The notes beneath the pieces were generated by a model, which was not told the origin of the DNA, searched no databases, and worked only from the letters and a program-made list of their open reading frames with translations. Source: Hyphomicrobiales bacterium (GTDB taxonomy: Bacteria > Pseudomonadota > Alphaproteobacteria > Rhizobiales > Rhizobiaceae). Taken from it: DNA of 64,000 nucleotides. This document shows positions 43,441 through 53,151 of the stretch, one piece after another. The stretch spans positions 1 to 64,000 of the forward strand of contig UBMI01000020.1 of NCBI GenBank assembly GCA_900466475.1. The letters run 5' to 3'. Made by a program: the position numbers and the translations under genes. Position 1 is the stretch's first letter. Every line of letters begins with the position of its first letter.

Positions 43441-46400
43441 TGTTGAGCCGCAACGACCTCCATCTTGCCGGTCGCCGTGCGGGCGGACATATCGGGACGG
43501 TACATGTTCTCGACAGTCGCCGCCGGATGATCGTAGACGCCGGGTGTCACGGCGCGCACGACATAGGCGACGTTGAAATCACGTGCTGAATTTTCGTCAC
43601 GGTTGAAGGCGGCGACGAAACGGTCGTAGCGGAATTCCGTATGGGCGGCCGATATCTCGCCGACCCAGTCGAAATTCGTCATCTGGGCGCTGTCGACGAG
43701 GCTTGGATTGTCGATCTCGAAGCCGGCCGGCAGGAGATCGGTGATGACAATGCGCGAGGCCCAGTCGTTCTGCTCGGTCACATGCAGGACGACGACATAA
43801 CGCTCGTTTTGCTGCGCTTCGCTGACATTGGCCTCCTCGCCATCCAGCGTGTAATAGGTCCGCTCGATGGTAAAGCCGGTGCCGCCCGCCGGCAGCGGCT
43901 TGACGGGGGCGGCAACCGTGGTGATGACGGCCGAGACCGTGTCACTCGTCGCGCTCGTCAATGTCAGGGGATGGTCGATCAGCGCATCCCCGGTCATTTT
44001 CGCCATATAAGCGCGGGTCCGCTCGGCTCCGTTGACGTTGACCTTCAAATCGTCGTCGCCGTTCTGGAGGGCACGCGCTGCCAGAAGCATCCAGGCCTGT
44101 TCCTGGGTGCTCGTATATTTGCTGCGATCCCATTCCCGCGCGACTGCCTTGGCCAGGTCCGGGATGACGGGCGGAACGGGCCGGCTTTCGGCGGCGAGCG
44201 CCAGGATCGCCGCGCCATCGCGCAGCACCGAGCCATAATCGGTGCGTGAGAAGTTCACGCGGGTCACCATCGACTGTTTCGACATCTGCAGCGCATCGAC
44301 GAAGATATTCTTCGAGCGCGTTGCATCGCCGTAGAGCGCCAGCGCCGCAGCGATATGGGCCTTGGCAAGCGGCGTCGGGAAGTCGTTGATCATTGTGTCG
44401 GCATAGTAGCGAAGGTCGCTGACGGCGGCCTTCTTGTTGCGCGCGAGCACATAGAGAGCATAGGCGATCTCATCGCCCTTACCTTTCACGTCAGTCGTGT
44501 AGGAGAGCGAGTTCTGCAGGTTTTCGAGCGCCTGCACCAGGGCGCGATCAGGAACGTCATATTTCTGTTCGCGGGCCCGCGTCAGGAAGTCCGTGACGTA
44601 GGAATCGAGCCAGAGATCGCCGGAATCCGGCCCCCACAGGCCGAAACTTCCAGCATAGGCCTGATAGGAAAGCACGCGGTAGATTGCATCCTGCACCCGC
44701 TTGTGGATGTCGTCATCGGTTTGCTCCATGCCCGCCTGCTTGGCGACCTCGGCCAGATAGAGCAGCGGCAGTGCGCGGCTCGTTGTCTGCTCGGCGCAGC
44801 CGAAGGGATAGCGGTCGAGCGTCATCAGCAGTGCCGGAATGTCGAAGGCGGCCGAGCGCGTGACGTTGACTGCGATAGAAGCGCCCGGAAGCACGCTGTC
44901 AGCCAGCAGGTTCTTGTCGATCGTCAGGCTCTTGCCGGGTGCAAGCGCAATGACGCGTCGTTCGGTCACCGGCAGCGAGGACGGCCGCACCGGCACATCC
45001 ACCACCTGGTCGAGCGACAGGCCCTGATCATTAGACAGGTTGATCGCAACGTGGCCGTCGCCTGGCTCGCCGCCGACCAGTGTCAGCGTCAGGTCGGACT
45101 TGGCGCCGGCGCCAAGCTTCAGGGTCTGCTCGGCAGGTCCGTCGATACTAAGCGCCTTGTTGCCGGTCAGCGTCAGCTTGTAATCACCTGCCGGTGCATC
45201 GGTATTGGCAATGTCGAGGCGCAGATTGGCCTTGTCCCCGGGTGCCAGGAATTTCGGCAGGCTTGCGGTGACGACGACAGGATCGCGGATGATGACGTCC
45301 CTGGCGCTATGGCCGACACCGGTCTTCGTCCAGGCGACTGCCATGACACGCGCCGTGCCGTTGAACTGGGGAATATCGAAACTGACCTTCGCCTTGCCTT
45401 CGGCATCGAGCCTGACCGGACCGGAGAAGAAGGCGACGAGCTTCTGCGTCGGCGGGCTTGCCTGCAGCGCGATGGCACCGCCATCGCCGCCGGTGCGCAG
45501 CTTGCCGGTTGCACCCAGAGAACCGTCTATCAGCCGGCCGTAGAGGTCGCGGATTTCGAGGCCGAGCTGGCGCTGGCCAAAATACCAGTCCTCAGGGTTT
45601 GGCGGTTCATAGCGCGTCAGATTGAGGATGCCGACATCGACGGCGGCAACCGTGACATAGGCCTCTTCGTTCGCGCCGGCACCTGTCACCTGCAGGCCGA
45701 TATCGAGCGGTCCGCGCGGCAGCATCTGTTCCGGCGTGTCGATCTTGACCTGCAGCGCGCGATCGGCCGGATCGACCTTCAGCCATTTGATGCCGATCGA
45801 GCGCGCCGGCATATGCGTGTCGAGGGAATCGCCCGGGCGGAAGAGGGTGGCGGTCACATAGGCGCCGGCCCCCCAGTCTGCGGTAACGGGAATATCGACC
45901 TCGCCACCGGTTTCGCTCATCGTGGCGTTCTCAACGGCAATAAGCTTTTCCGTGCCGGCCGTGATCATAAGCTCGCCGCCATAACGCGACGTGACTTTCA
46001 GCTTGGCCGTCTCGCCGACCTTATAACTGTCCTTGTCGAGAGCGATCTCGAGGCCATCGGGCGTTTCCGTCGATGTCGAGGCGACGAACCAGCCGGCATC
46101 GAACTCGACGCTGGAGGTCGGGCCGTCAGCGTTCGGACTTTCCACCTCGAGCCGGTAGCGACCCCAGTTGACAGGTGCCTGGATCTTGCCGCCATTGGCA
46201 GCCGTTGCATCCACCGAGCCCGAGGCGACCTCTTCGGGCGTATAGGTGGGTTCGTATTTCCAGGCTGTGCCTTCGCGGTACCACTGGTAATCGCGCCTAA
46301 GCTTGTAGAATTTCCAGCGCAGCCCTTTCATTTCCTGCTTCTGGCCCTGTGTATCAAGGCCGATCACAGTGAAATTCGCCAGCGCATTCTCCGGCAGGTC

Positions 46401-48917
46401 GCCATCGAATTCCGGCTTGATGCCGATCGCTGCCTGATCCGTCTTGACCGGAATCTCGAGCGAACGCTCGATGGCCCGCCCACCCGGCTCCTGCATGCGC
46501 AGGTAGACGGTGGCATTGAGGAACTGCGTCGTGGCCGGCAGCTCGCCAATCGTCAGATCCGTCGAGGCCTCGCCATTCTCGTCGAGCTCCGGCAGGCCGT
46601 CGATCGTCTGGCGCGAATCCTCGCTCGCTTCCTCGTCGGCAAGGCCGAACTGGTAGCCGGGATAGGCAGCATTCTCGCGCGTCGGCTTGACGACGACGTC
46701 ACCTTCGATGGTCAGGCCGGCGGCTGGTGCGCCGTATAGATATTTGCCGGACATCGTGATCGTGGCTGCCGTATCCGTTCCGATCTCCTTGGAATCGGTC
46801 TTGATCTCCAGGTCAGTGCGATCGGGCACGAAATCGTCGACGAGAAAGGTCTTGGTGGCGATCGGCGAGCCCTTCGGATCGGTATAGACATTCATCGTCC
46901 AGGTACCGCGCATGGCGTTTTCCTGCGTTTGCAGGTCGACCACATAGCCGCCGAGATTGCTCGTCTGACTGACGATGCGCCGGTCTTCCACGCCATCCGG
47001 CCGCGAGAAGATGAAGGTGAGCGGCAGGTTCTCGATCGCATTGCCGTCCGTATCGCGGGCAAGGGCGGCCGCATGCACTGTCTCGCCGGCGCGGTAGATG
47101 CCGCGCTCGGTAAAGGGCAACACGTCGATGGCGCCGGGTGAGGTACGGCCGGTGACGCCACGGTCGGAAAGATCGAAACCCGCGCGTGTCATGTCGAGGA
47201 AGACATAATCGGACGCGCCGTTCTTGGCGCTGATGACGGCGGGCGTGAGTGCGGCAGTGCCGCGGATCAGACCGGCCGTGAAGGTGGCGCGGCCGTCCTG
47301 ATCGGTCGTAGCGGTGCCGAGCACTTCATTGTTCTTGGCGAGCAGCTGCAATTCGACGCCGGCCATCGGCTTGGCGGAGGCGAGCGAGCGGGCAAAGACG
47401 TTCAGCCCGTCGGTGCCGGCATAGGTGGTAATGCCGATATCGGAAACGAGGAACCATTGCGTGGCCTGCGAATCCCAGTCCTGAACCGGACCGGTCGGCG
47501 GGGTCGCGACCATCACATAGATGCCGGGCTTGCGCTCCGGCAGCGCCTCATCGACCGGGAAGGAGGTGACGACGTCCTTGTTGAGTTCGTTGGCGATCTC
47601 GATCGATCCCTGCCAGACGAGCTCGCCGCTCTGGTCGGCAATATTCTGGGCGCTGTAACCGTCGAGCTGCGTCAGGAATTGCGAGGCAGTCAGGAGCGGT
47701 GCGATGCCGCGATCACCGATGCGGTAGAGCTTCAGATTGGCAGAGGCCATATTGACGGAGACGATCGGGATGCCGCGGCGCGCCGTCGACGGCAGCACGA
47801 AGCTGTCACCGGTAAAGCGCACCATTTGGCTGCGATCCTTGATATAGACGTCGATTGTCACAGGCGCTTCAAGAACCTCGTCGACTGAGGAGGGCAGGCC
47901 GGTGCGGAAGCCGATCTTGTAGGTCTCGCCATGGGTCAGGCCCTCGACGCAGATCTGCTTGTCCTTGGCCTCCAGCGCCTTGGGTGCCTCGCCGTTCAGC
48001 GTCACGAAAGGCGTATAGTCGACAGTCTTGACCAGCGCTTCGGAGAAGGTGACGCAGGCGCGCGGCGTGGCGCTGTCGGCATCGACGGTATGTTCGGTGA
48101 TCCGGAAGCCCTGTGTCTGCTTGAGCTGCAGGTAGTCTGCCTGCACGTCCTTGGCGCTGGCGAGCGCAAGGCTCGCCTTGTAGCTATTCAACGCATCGCG
48201 GTAATTGGCGTTTTTTTCCAGCGCCTTGCCAAGCACGGCCAATGCATCCGCGCGCTTGCTGGTGGTGCGCGTCAACTGGTAGCCGTTCAGCGCGTCTATC
48301 ACCGCTTGACCGAAGATGCCGCTGTCCGGCGCCCCGAGCGAGGTCGCCGCGCGGGCCGTCTCGATCCAGAGATCACCGTCGTCGGGGGTGATCGACAGGG
48401 CACCATGGAAGGCCTTCAGCGCATCGGAGAGATTGCCGCCGGTGAGATCCAGGCGGGCGCCCGCCGTCAGGCTGTCGACGCCCTGGCCCTGTTGATCGTC
48501 GGCGAGCGCAAGATCGTTGCGAAAATTGCGCGCTTGCTGGACAAGGTCATCGGAAAGGAAGGGCAGGCGAGGGGCTGCACCAATGTCCGGTTCCTGCGGC
48601 GCGGCCGCAGCGACCGTCTCCACGATCCGGCCGGCAATCGCGCCGGGAGCCGCGTTCATCGTCTTGAAGTCGGATTTCAGGAAGCACCACTTCACCTTTG
48701 GATTATAGGTGAAGGCCTTGCAGCTCTTGTCGCCGATACAGGCGGCCTTGCACTGATCGAGCGAGAGGTTCTGTTCCGTGCGCAGGTCAAAGCCGAAATA
48801 ATCCGCGTCCTTGACGGTAACGATGTCGCGCTTGGCGTCGGCTGCAGAAGCCGACAGGCCCGCAAAAATCATAGATACAACGATGACGGAAAAAGCGAAG
48901 AACGAGCGCACAGACAT
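43437..48917 (-). CDS. Bacterial alpha-2-macroglobulin with N-terminal PAN domain
   Basis: Very large periplasmic protease trap (1826 aa). A signal peptide (VRSFFAFSVIVVSMIFAGLSASA) has no lipobox cysteine. Residues about 32-90 resemble a PAN/Apple domain with paired cysteines (LSLDQCKAACIGDKSCKAFTYNPKVKWCFLK in outline). MG-type beta domains follow, then the thioester site FGCAEQTT with Cys1374, the C-x-E-Q motif of active alpha-2-macroglobulins, and the alpha-alpha toroid. GGGGGG precedes the start. Transcribed with pbpC. It should snare proteases that enter through a damaged outer membrane. Confidence 0.92.
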   Translation of the reverse strand: MSVRSFFAFSVIVVSMIFAGLSASAADAKRDIVTVKDADYFGFDLRTEQNLSLDQCKAACIGDKSCKAFTYNPKVKWCFLKSDFKTMNAAPGAIAGRIVETVAAAAPQEPDIGAAPRLPFLSDDLVQQARNFRNDLALADDQQGQGVDSLTAGARLDLTGGNLSDALKAFHGALSITPDDGDLWIETARAATSLGAPDSGIFGQAVIDALNGYQLTRTTSKRADALAVLGKALEKNANYRDALNSYKASLALASAKDVQADYLQLKQTQGFRITEHTVDADSATPRACVTFSEALVKTVDYTPFVTLNGEAPKALEAKDKQICVEGLTHGETYKIGFRTGLPSSVDEVLEAPVTIDVYIKDRSQMVRFTGDSFVLPSTARRGIPIVSVNMASANLKLYRIGDRGIAPLLTASQFLTQLDGYSAQNIADQSGELVWQGSIEIANELNKDVVTSFPVDEALPERKPGIYVMVATPPTGPVQDWDSQATQWFLVSDIGITTYAGTDGLNVFARSLASAKPMAGVELQLLAKNNEVLGTATTDQDGRATFTAGLIRGTAALTPAVISAKNGASDYVFLDMTRAGFDLSDRGVTGRTSPGAIDVLPFTERGIYRAGETVHAAALARDTDGNAIENLPLTFIFSRPDGVEDRRIVSQTSNLGGYVVDLQTQENAMRGTWTMNVYTDPKGSPIATKTFLVDDFVPDRTDLEIKTDSKEIGTDTAATITMSGKYLYGAPAAGLTIEGDVVVKPTRENAAYPGYQFGLADEEASEDSRQTIDGLPELDENGEASTDLTIGELPATTQFLNATVYLRMQEPGGRAIERSLEIPVKTDQAAIGIKPEFDGDLPENALANFTVIGLDTQGQKQEMKGLRWKFYKLRRDYQWYREGTAWKYEPTYTPEEVASGSVDATAANGGKIQAPVNWGRYRLEVESPNADGPTSSVEFDAGWFVASTSTETPDGLEIALDKDSYKVGETAKLKVTSRYGGELMITAGTEKLIAVENATMSETGGEVDIPVTADWGAGAYVTATLFRPGDSLDTHMPARSIGIKWLKVDPADRALQVKIDTPEQMLPRGPLDIGLQVTGAGANEEAYVTVAAVDVGILNLTRYEPPNPEDWYFGQRQLGLEIRDLYGRLIDGSLGATGKLRTGGDGGAIALQASPPTQKLVAFFSGPVRLDAEGKAKVSFDIPQFNGTARVMAVAWTKTGVGHSARDVIIRDPVVVTASLPKFLAPGDKANLRLDIANTDAPAGDYKLTLTGNKALSIDGPAEQTLKLGAGAKSDLTLTLVGGEPGDGHVAINLSNDQGLSLDQVVDVPVRPSSLPVTERRVIALAPGKSLTIDKNLLADSVLPGASIAVNVTRSAAFDIPALLMTLDRYPFGCAEQTTSRALPLLYLAEVAKQAGMEQTDDDIHKRVQDAIYRVLSYQAYAGSFGLWGPDSGDLWLDSYVTDFLTRAREQKYDVPDRALVQALENLQNSLSYTTDVKGKGDEIAYALYVLARNKKAAVSDLRYYADTMINDFPTPLAKAHIAAALALYGDATRSKNIFVDALQMSKQSMVTRVNFSRTDYGSVLRDGAAILALAAESRPVPPVIPDLAKAVAREWDRSKYTSTQEQAWMLLAARALQNGDDDLKVNVNGAERTRAYMAKMTGDALIDHPLTLTSATSDTVSAVITTVAAPVKPLPAGGTGFTIERTYYTLDGEEANVSEAQQNERYVVVLHVTEQNDWASRIVITDLLPAGFEIDNPSLVDSAQMTNFDWVGEISAAHTEFRYDRFVAAFNRDENSARDFNVAYVVRAVTPGVYDHPAATVENMYRPDMSARTATGKMEVVAAQQ

Positions 48918-49119
48918 TGGTTCCCCCCGGATGCTGGCTCTGAGCCGGGCGGCACTGTCCCCACTCCCCAGGGAATTGTCAACTCACCTTCCGGCCTGTT
49001 CAGGTTTCGCGCATTGGCTTTCGTGCAATCGTCACATCGGCGTGAGTGAACAGCTTGTGATTTGCGGCTTTTTCGTCGATCGGCAAGGATTTCTCCGGTT
49101 TGTTCCCGGAGGTAGCCCC
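48918..49119. promoter_or_regulatory. Divergent promoter region, alpha-2-macroglobulin/msrA
   Basis: 202 bp between divergent starts. No specific motif or strong palindrome noted; it must contain promoters for both sides. Confidence 0.5.
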
Positions 49120-49830
49120 ATGTCCGTTTCCACATCAGCCAAGGTTCTTGCCGCGCTTTTCGCAACGGCAGCCCTTTCGCTCGGCCTCGGTTCCGTCGCC
49201 ACCCAGGCGGCGGAAGATGCCGTCGTCATTCCAGCGCCTGCCGTCGACGAGGCGGGCAAGTCCGGCACTGAAACCGCCGTCTTCGCCGGCGGCTGCTTCT
49301 GGGGCGTCCAGGGCGTTTTCCAGCATGTAAAGGGCGTCAAAAGCGCCGTGTCCGGCTATGCCGGCGGCGAAGCCGCAACCGCCCAGTACGAAACGGTCAG
49401 CACCGGTACGACGGGCCACGCCGAATCCGTCAAAGTAACCTTCGATCCGAAAGAGGTGAGCTACGGCAAGCTCCTGCAGGTCTTCTTCTCGGTCGCGCAC
49501 AACCCGACGCAGCTCAATTTCCAGGGACCGGACCAGGGCACCCAATACCGCTCGGCGCTGTTCATCTCCGACCCGCAACAGCGCAAGGTCGCCGAAGCCT
49601 ATATCGCCCAGCTCGACAAGGCGCATGTCTTCAAACAGCCGATCGTCACCAGGATCACCGACTATACTGGCTTCTATCCGGCCGAGCAGTATCATCAGGA
49701 TTTCCTGACGCTGAACCCGACCTACCCCTATATCGTCTATAACGACCTACCGAAGATCGAAAACCTGAAGCAGATCTTCCCGGATGATTACAGCCAGGAC
49801 CCGGTTTTGGTGCTGAAGGCCAAGGGTTGA
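49120..49830 (+). CDS. msrA: Peptide methionine sulfoxide reductase A, exported
   Basis: Repairs oxidised methionine (S-epimer) in proteins. The catalytic Cys59 is in the GGCFWG motif; GYAGGEAATAQYETVSTGTTGHAE and AVFAGG are family marks, as is the late YHQDFL. A signal peptide (VLAALFATAALSLGLGSVATQAA) predicts periplasmic action, less usual than the cytosolic form. GGAGG precedes the ATG at 49120; longer frames lack support. Divergent from alpha-2-macroglobulin, so both may protect the envelope. Confidence 0.93.
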   Translation: MSVSTSAKVLAALFATAALSLGLGSVATQAAEDAVVIPAPAVDEAGKSGTETAVFAGGCFWGVQGVFQHVKGVKSAVSGYAGGEAATAQYETVSTGTTGHAESVKVTFDPKEVSYGKLLQVFFSVAHNPTQLNFQGPDQGTQYRSALFISDPQQRKVAEAYIAQLDKAHVFKQPIVTRITDYTGFYPAEQYHQDFLTLNPTYPYIVYNDLPKIENLKQIFPDDYSQDPVLVLKAKG

Positions 49831-49854
49831 GAGGTCCCTCAAACCGAAATTTCA

Positions 49855-49879
49855 AAAGGCGGCTAAAGTCGCCGCCTTT
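49855..49879 (+). terminator. Intrinsic terminator of msrA
   Basis: Stem AAAGGCGGC / GCCGCCTTT (nine pairs) with a 7-nt loop, 25 bp after the stop; the T-rich tail is short (TTTACTATAACTT). Confidence 0.8.
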
Positions 49880-49954
49880 ACTATAACTTCTCGGCATTTT
49901 AAGAATTTATCAATATTAACAAAAGTTTAATTGAGAAATACTGCGTTTCATGCC

Positions 49955-49979
49955 GGAACATATCGTCGCATCGCCCGTT
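49955..49979 (+). promoter_or_regulatory. EcfG/RpoE2-type general stress promoter
   Basis: GGAAC (49955-49959), exactly 16 bases, then CGTT (49976-49979). This is the consensus for the alphaproteobacterial general stress sigma factor. It lies 77 bp before the receiver-domain gene start. Confidence 0.75.
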
Positions 49980-50056
49980 TAAGCTGCGAGCCTGGTGGAA
50001 GCAATCTGCCTTTCACGAAGCGGAGTCTCCTCGGTAAAGCGTAAAGGGGATCTGTC

Positions 50057-50500
50057 ATGGCCACGAATGTCATGCGTAGCTGGCAACGGGAACATCTCAT
50101 GGAACAGCGAGTGCTGATTGTCGAAGACGAACTGCTGATAGCCCTCGATCTCGAAACGACGATCGAGGACATGGGCGTGCATGTCGCGGGCCTGGCATCG
50201 GATCGCGAAGGAGCTCTGAGGCTCGCACCGCTCGCCGATATCGCTTTTGTCGACGTCAACCTCTCGGATGGCGCAACCGGCCCTGAGATCGGCAGGCAGC
50301 TGGTGGAAGACCACGGGATCTCCGTCGTCTTCATGACCGCCAATCCCGAAGCCGTTGTAGATGGTGTGCACGGCGCGCTCGGTGTCGTGCAAAAACCCGT
50401 CATGCCGAGAGTGGTGGAACAGCTTCTTAGATATGTCGCTGCCCGCCGTGCGGGCATGCTGGCAGTGGTACCGCCGCAGATGATGGTGTTTGCGTCATAG
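50057..50500 (+). CDS. Single-domain response regulator (receiver)
   Basis: Stand-alone CheY-like receiver (147 aa). The acidic pocket is in LIVEDELLIALDLE (residues 20-33), the phosphorylatable residue is Asp66 in IAFVDVNLSD, the Thr/Ser position is in VFMTANPE, and Lys113 is in VQKPV. There is no output domain. AAAGGGG eight bases upstream favours ATG 50057; an ATG at 50099 (MEQRVLIVEDE) is an alternative. With an EcfG-type promoter upstream it probably belongs to the general stress response, where such receivers tune histidine kinases. No kinase gene is adjacent. Confidence 0.88.
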   Translation: MATNVMRSWQREHLMEQRVLIVEDELLIALDLETTIEDMGVHVAGLASDREGALRLAPLADIAFVDVNLSDGATGPEIGRQLVEDHGISVVFMTANPEAVVDGVHGALGVVQKPVMPRVVEQLLRYVAARRAGMLAVVPPQMMVFAS

Positions 50501-50780
50501 AGTGAGGCCGCTGGCTCCTTTCCAGCTGGTATTGAGTTCGGCAGTCCAAGCGTGGGCGTGGGGCAGGTGTAAAATCACTAGAATTCTAGCTGGAACGCAA
50601 AGAGTATCAGTGAAATCGGTCGCTACATCCATTCATACCCGGACACATTCTCACGCGTTGCCCACGTCCTATGACGCTTTTGAAGGCTATGAATCGCCAG
50701 ATTACTGAGCTAGAGAGTACCGCCAACAAAACCGTGGCGCGATTTTGCCGTCTGCGATTTCGTCGGAGTAGTGGATTGGA
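50501..50780. other. Boundary gap before the nonulosonic acid locus
   Basis: No gene recognised in 280 bp; base composition shifts toward AT from here on. It holds the perfect 12-bp palindrome CTAGAATTCTAG (50578-50589), of unknown meaning, and presumably the promoter of the downstream operon. Confidence 0.45.
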
Positions 50781-51860
50781 ATGACTTACATTGACATTTC
50801 CAGGGTCGTGATAGCGCAGGATGCGGTGATGCGCCTCGCAATCGAAGTGATCGACAGCAATGGCCTGAAGATCGCGGTCGTTGTCACAGATGAGGGAAAG
50901 CTGAGTGGAATCATTACCGACGGAGATATCCGACGGGCGCTGCTTTCAGGACATGGATTGGATACGCCAGTTCAAGAATTTATGAGACAAAATCCTCGTT
51001 CGGCAATGCTGGGTACTGAAAAAAGCATTTTGCTCGGCCGCCTCCGCCACGAGCAAATTCTTCACCTTCCTATCGTCGACGAGGCTGGCATACTGCGGGA
51101 CTTGGCGTATCTTCCCGCGTTTGAACAGCTTTCGTATCAAGAGAACCAGGTGATAATAATGGCGGGAGGGCTGGGGACTCGACTTCGGCCGCTTACCGAA
51201 AATGTGCCCAAACCGTTAATATCGGTCGGCGGTAGGCCACTTATCGACATTATTGTTGATAATCTGGTGGCACAGGGCCTCTCCGATATTACGCTGTGTG
51301 TGAATTATCTTGGGCATATGCTTGAGGACCATCTCGGTGACGGTTCCAAGTTTGGCGCCCGGTTCACTTTCGTGCGCGAAAAGGAGCGGATGGGGACCGC
51401 GGGAGCATTGTCTCTTCTGCCGCAAGCTCCGTCAAAGTCCTTTTTTGTGATGAACGGTGACATACTCACGACAGTTGATTTTCAGGCTATGCTGGATTTC
51501 CACAAGTCTTCGTCTGCGGTGGCGACAATGGCGGTCAACAATCACAGCTATGAAGTGCCATTCGGTGTCGTTGAAGTTTCCGGTCGCTATCTGACCAAGT
51601 TGACGGAAAAACCCAAATGCAACTTTCTGGTCAATGCTGGGATCTACCTGCTCGAGCCCCAAGTTCTGGAATATGTTCCGAACCGACAGTTTTTCGATAT
51701 GACAAACCTCTTTGAATATCTGATCGAGCGTCAGTTGCCGGCCGCTGTTTTTCCAGTCCGAGAACCTTGGCTCGATGTTGGGCGACATGAGGATTTGATT
51801 AGGGCGAATGACAGTTTCGGGGATGGTGATCCCAGCAAACAAGCGCCGAAATGGCCGTGA
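50781..51860 (+). CDS. ptmE: CBS-domain nucleotidyltransferase, PtmE-like
   Basis: Two-part protein (359 aa): a CBS pair (about 1-118, SGIITDGDIRRALLSG typical) and a sugar-phosphate nucleotidyltransferase (about 123-345, IIMAGGLGTRLRPLTENVPKPLISVGGRPLI). Same architecture as PtmE of Campylobacter jejuni, which makes GDP-activated glucosamine for legionaminic acid. FVMNGDILTTVD and VNAGIYLLEP are typical of the transferase fold. First gene of the sugar locus, followed by LegB and LegC with short gaps, which supports the assignment over other nucleotidyltransferases. Confidence 0.8.
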   Translation: MTYIDISRVVIAQDAVMRLAIEVIDSNGLKIAVVVTDEGKLSGIITDGDIRRALLSGHGLDTPVQEFMRQNPRSAMLGTEKSILLGRLRHEQILHLPIVDEAGILRDLAYLPAFEQLSYQENQVIIMAGGLGTRLRPLTENVPKPLISVGGRPLIDIIVDNLVAQGLSDITLCVNYLGHMLEDHLGDGSKFGARFTFVREKERMGTAGALSLLPQAPSKSFFVMNGDILTTVDFQAMLDFHKSSSAVATMAVNNHSYEVPFGVVEVSGRYLTKLTEKPKCNFLVNAGIYLLEPQVLEYVPNRQFFDMTNLFEYLIERQLPAAVFPVREPWLDVGRHEDLIRANDSFGDGDPSKQAPKWP

Positions 51861-51880
51861 TCTTAAAGCAGGAAATTTAG

Positions 51881-53146
51881 ATGCCCATTGAAGCTCATAA
51901 AAGCGGCAAGAACAGCCAGCTCGCGTTTATCGCGACCGGAAGAGAGAATTCTATCTTCTCTCAGGATATGAGGCGTTTTGAAGGGCAATTGCGGGATAAG
52001 CTCGAAGGCAAACGAGTACTTGCTATCGGAGCTGCCGGATCAATCGGTTCCGCTACAATATCGGTCATTTCGGGGTTCGAGCCATGTGCTCTTCACGTGA
52101 TCGATCAGAATGAGAACGAGTTGGCAGAGTTGGTTCGGACACTCCGCTCCAGCCCAGGAGGCTTTGCCGTTCCGGATTTTCGAACCTTGCCGCTAGATTT
52201 TGGCTCGCCTGCGATGAGGCTTTTTATTCATGACCAAGCACCCTATGATTTCGTTTTGAATTTTGCGGCAATTAAACACGTGAGGTCGGAGAAGGATTCC
52301 TTTTCAATGCTGCAGATGTTTGACACGAACTTGCTCAAACAGGCTCGCCTGTTGCGGTGGTTGAGCGAAGTGCAGTTCAAAGGCCGATATTTCTCTGTTT
52401 CTACCGACAAGGCAGCCAATCCGAGCTCCTTCATGGGCGCCAGCAAACGCCTCATGGAGCACGTGATGTTCAGTGGCGAGGCCGTAAAAGATCTTGACGC
52501 GGAAATTGTCTCTGCGCGCTTTGCTAATGTTGCGTTCTCAAACGGTTCGCTTCTTCAAAGCTTCCAGCGTCGCGTCGAACAGGAGCAGCCACTGGCTGCG
52601 CCGATCGATACTCGGCGCTATTTTGTCTCAATGGAGGAGGCTGGTCATCTCTGCACACTGGCTGCAGTGTGCGCTCCCGGCCAACACATTGTCGTACCTA
52701 AGCTTAGTCCCGATGAACATCTCGTTTTGCTCGAAGACGTCGCAAAGGCTTTTCTTGAGCATTTGAAGCTAAAACCTGTGATTTTCAGCAATGAAGCAAC
52801 GGCGGTGCAGGCGACAAGCTTGCTTCGTGGCTCCGGTTCCTGGCCACTTCTGCTGACGCCGCTCGATACCGCCGGTGAGAAGGCCTTCGAGGAATTCGTT
52901 GCGAACGATGAAAGCGCCGTGGACGGCGGATTTGAAGGACTTTCCATCGTCAAGTACAAAGGTGCCGCGAGCGGATCGATTGGAAGGTTGATCAGTAGTC
53001 TTGAGGGTCTTTTCGCCGCAGCCAATATGCCGACTTCGCCACAGCAGATCGACAAGGATCAGTTGAAGGAGCTTGTGGCTACAATCGAACCGTCCTTCCT
53101 GCAGACTCACAAGGTGAGTGAAAAAACTCTGGATTCACGGATTTAG
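51881..53146 (+). CDS. legB: NAD-dependent sugar-nucleotide 4,6-dehydratase, LegB-like
   Basis: Short-chain dehydrogenase-type sugar 4,6-dehydratase of the CapD/FlaA1 group (421 aa). NAD-binding GAAGSIGSATI at about residues 50-60. The active-site region STDKAANPSSFMGASKRLMEH carries Met where classical enzymes have Tyr, as in PglF/PseB/LegB-type dehydratases. In the legionaminic route it makes the 4-keto-6-deoxy intermediate from nucleotide-GlcNAc. The C-terminal 140 residues extend beyond the core domain. AGGA precedes ATG; next to PtmE- and LegC-like genes. Confidence 0.82.
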   Translation: MPIEAHKSGKNSQLAFIATGRENSIFSQDMRRFEGQLRDKLEGKRVLAIGAAGSIGSATISVISGFEPCALHVIDQNENELAELVRTLRSSPGGFAVPDFRTLPLDFGSPAMRLFIHDQAPYDFVLNFAAIKHVRSEKDSFSMLQMFDTNLLKQARLLRWLSEVQFKGRYFSVSTDKAANPSSFMGASKRLMEHVMFSGEAVKDLDAEIVSARFANVAFSNGSLLQSFQRRVEQEQPLAAPIDTRRYFVSMEEAGHLCTLAAVCAPGQHIVVPKLSPDEHLVLLEDVAKAFLEHLKLKPVIFSNEATAVQATSLLRGSGSWPLLLTPLDTAGEKAFEEFVANDESAVDGGFEGLSIVKYKGAASGSIGRLISSLEGLFAAANMPTSPQQIDKDQLKELVATIEPSFLQTHKVSEKTLDSRI

Positions 53147-53151
53147 GCTCG

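Noticed and set aside
44355..46739. 794-codon open frame on the plus strand
   Set aside because: It lies wholly opposite the alpha-2-macroglobulin gene, whose protein has recognisable domains and thioester motif. The frame is a GC-rich shadow with Arg/Asp-rich, family-less protein.
50578..50589. Palindrome CTAGAATTCTAG as a recombination or attachment site
   Set aside because: Perfect but short, with no partner copy, integrase gene or duplicated flank nearby.
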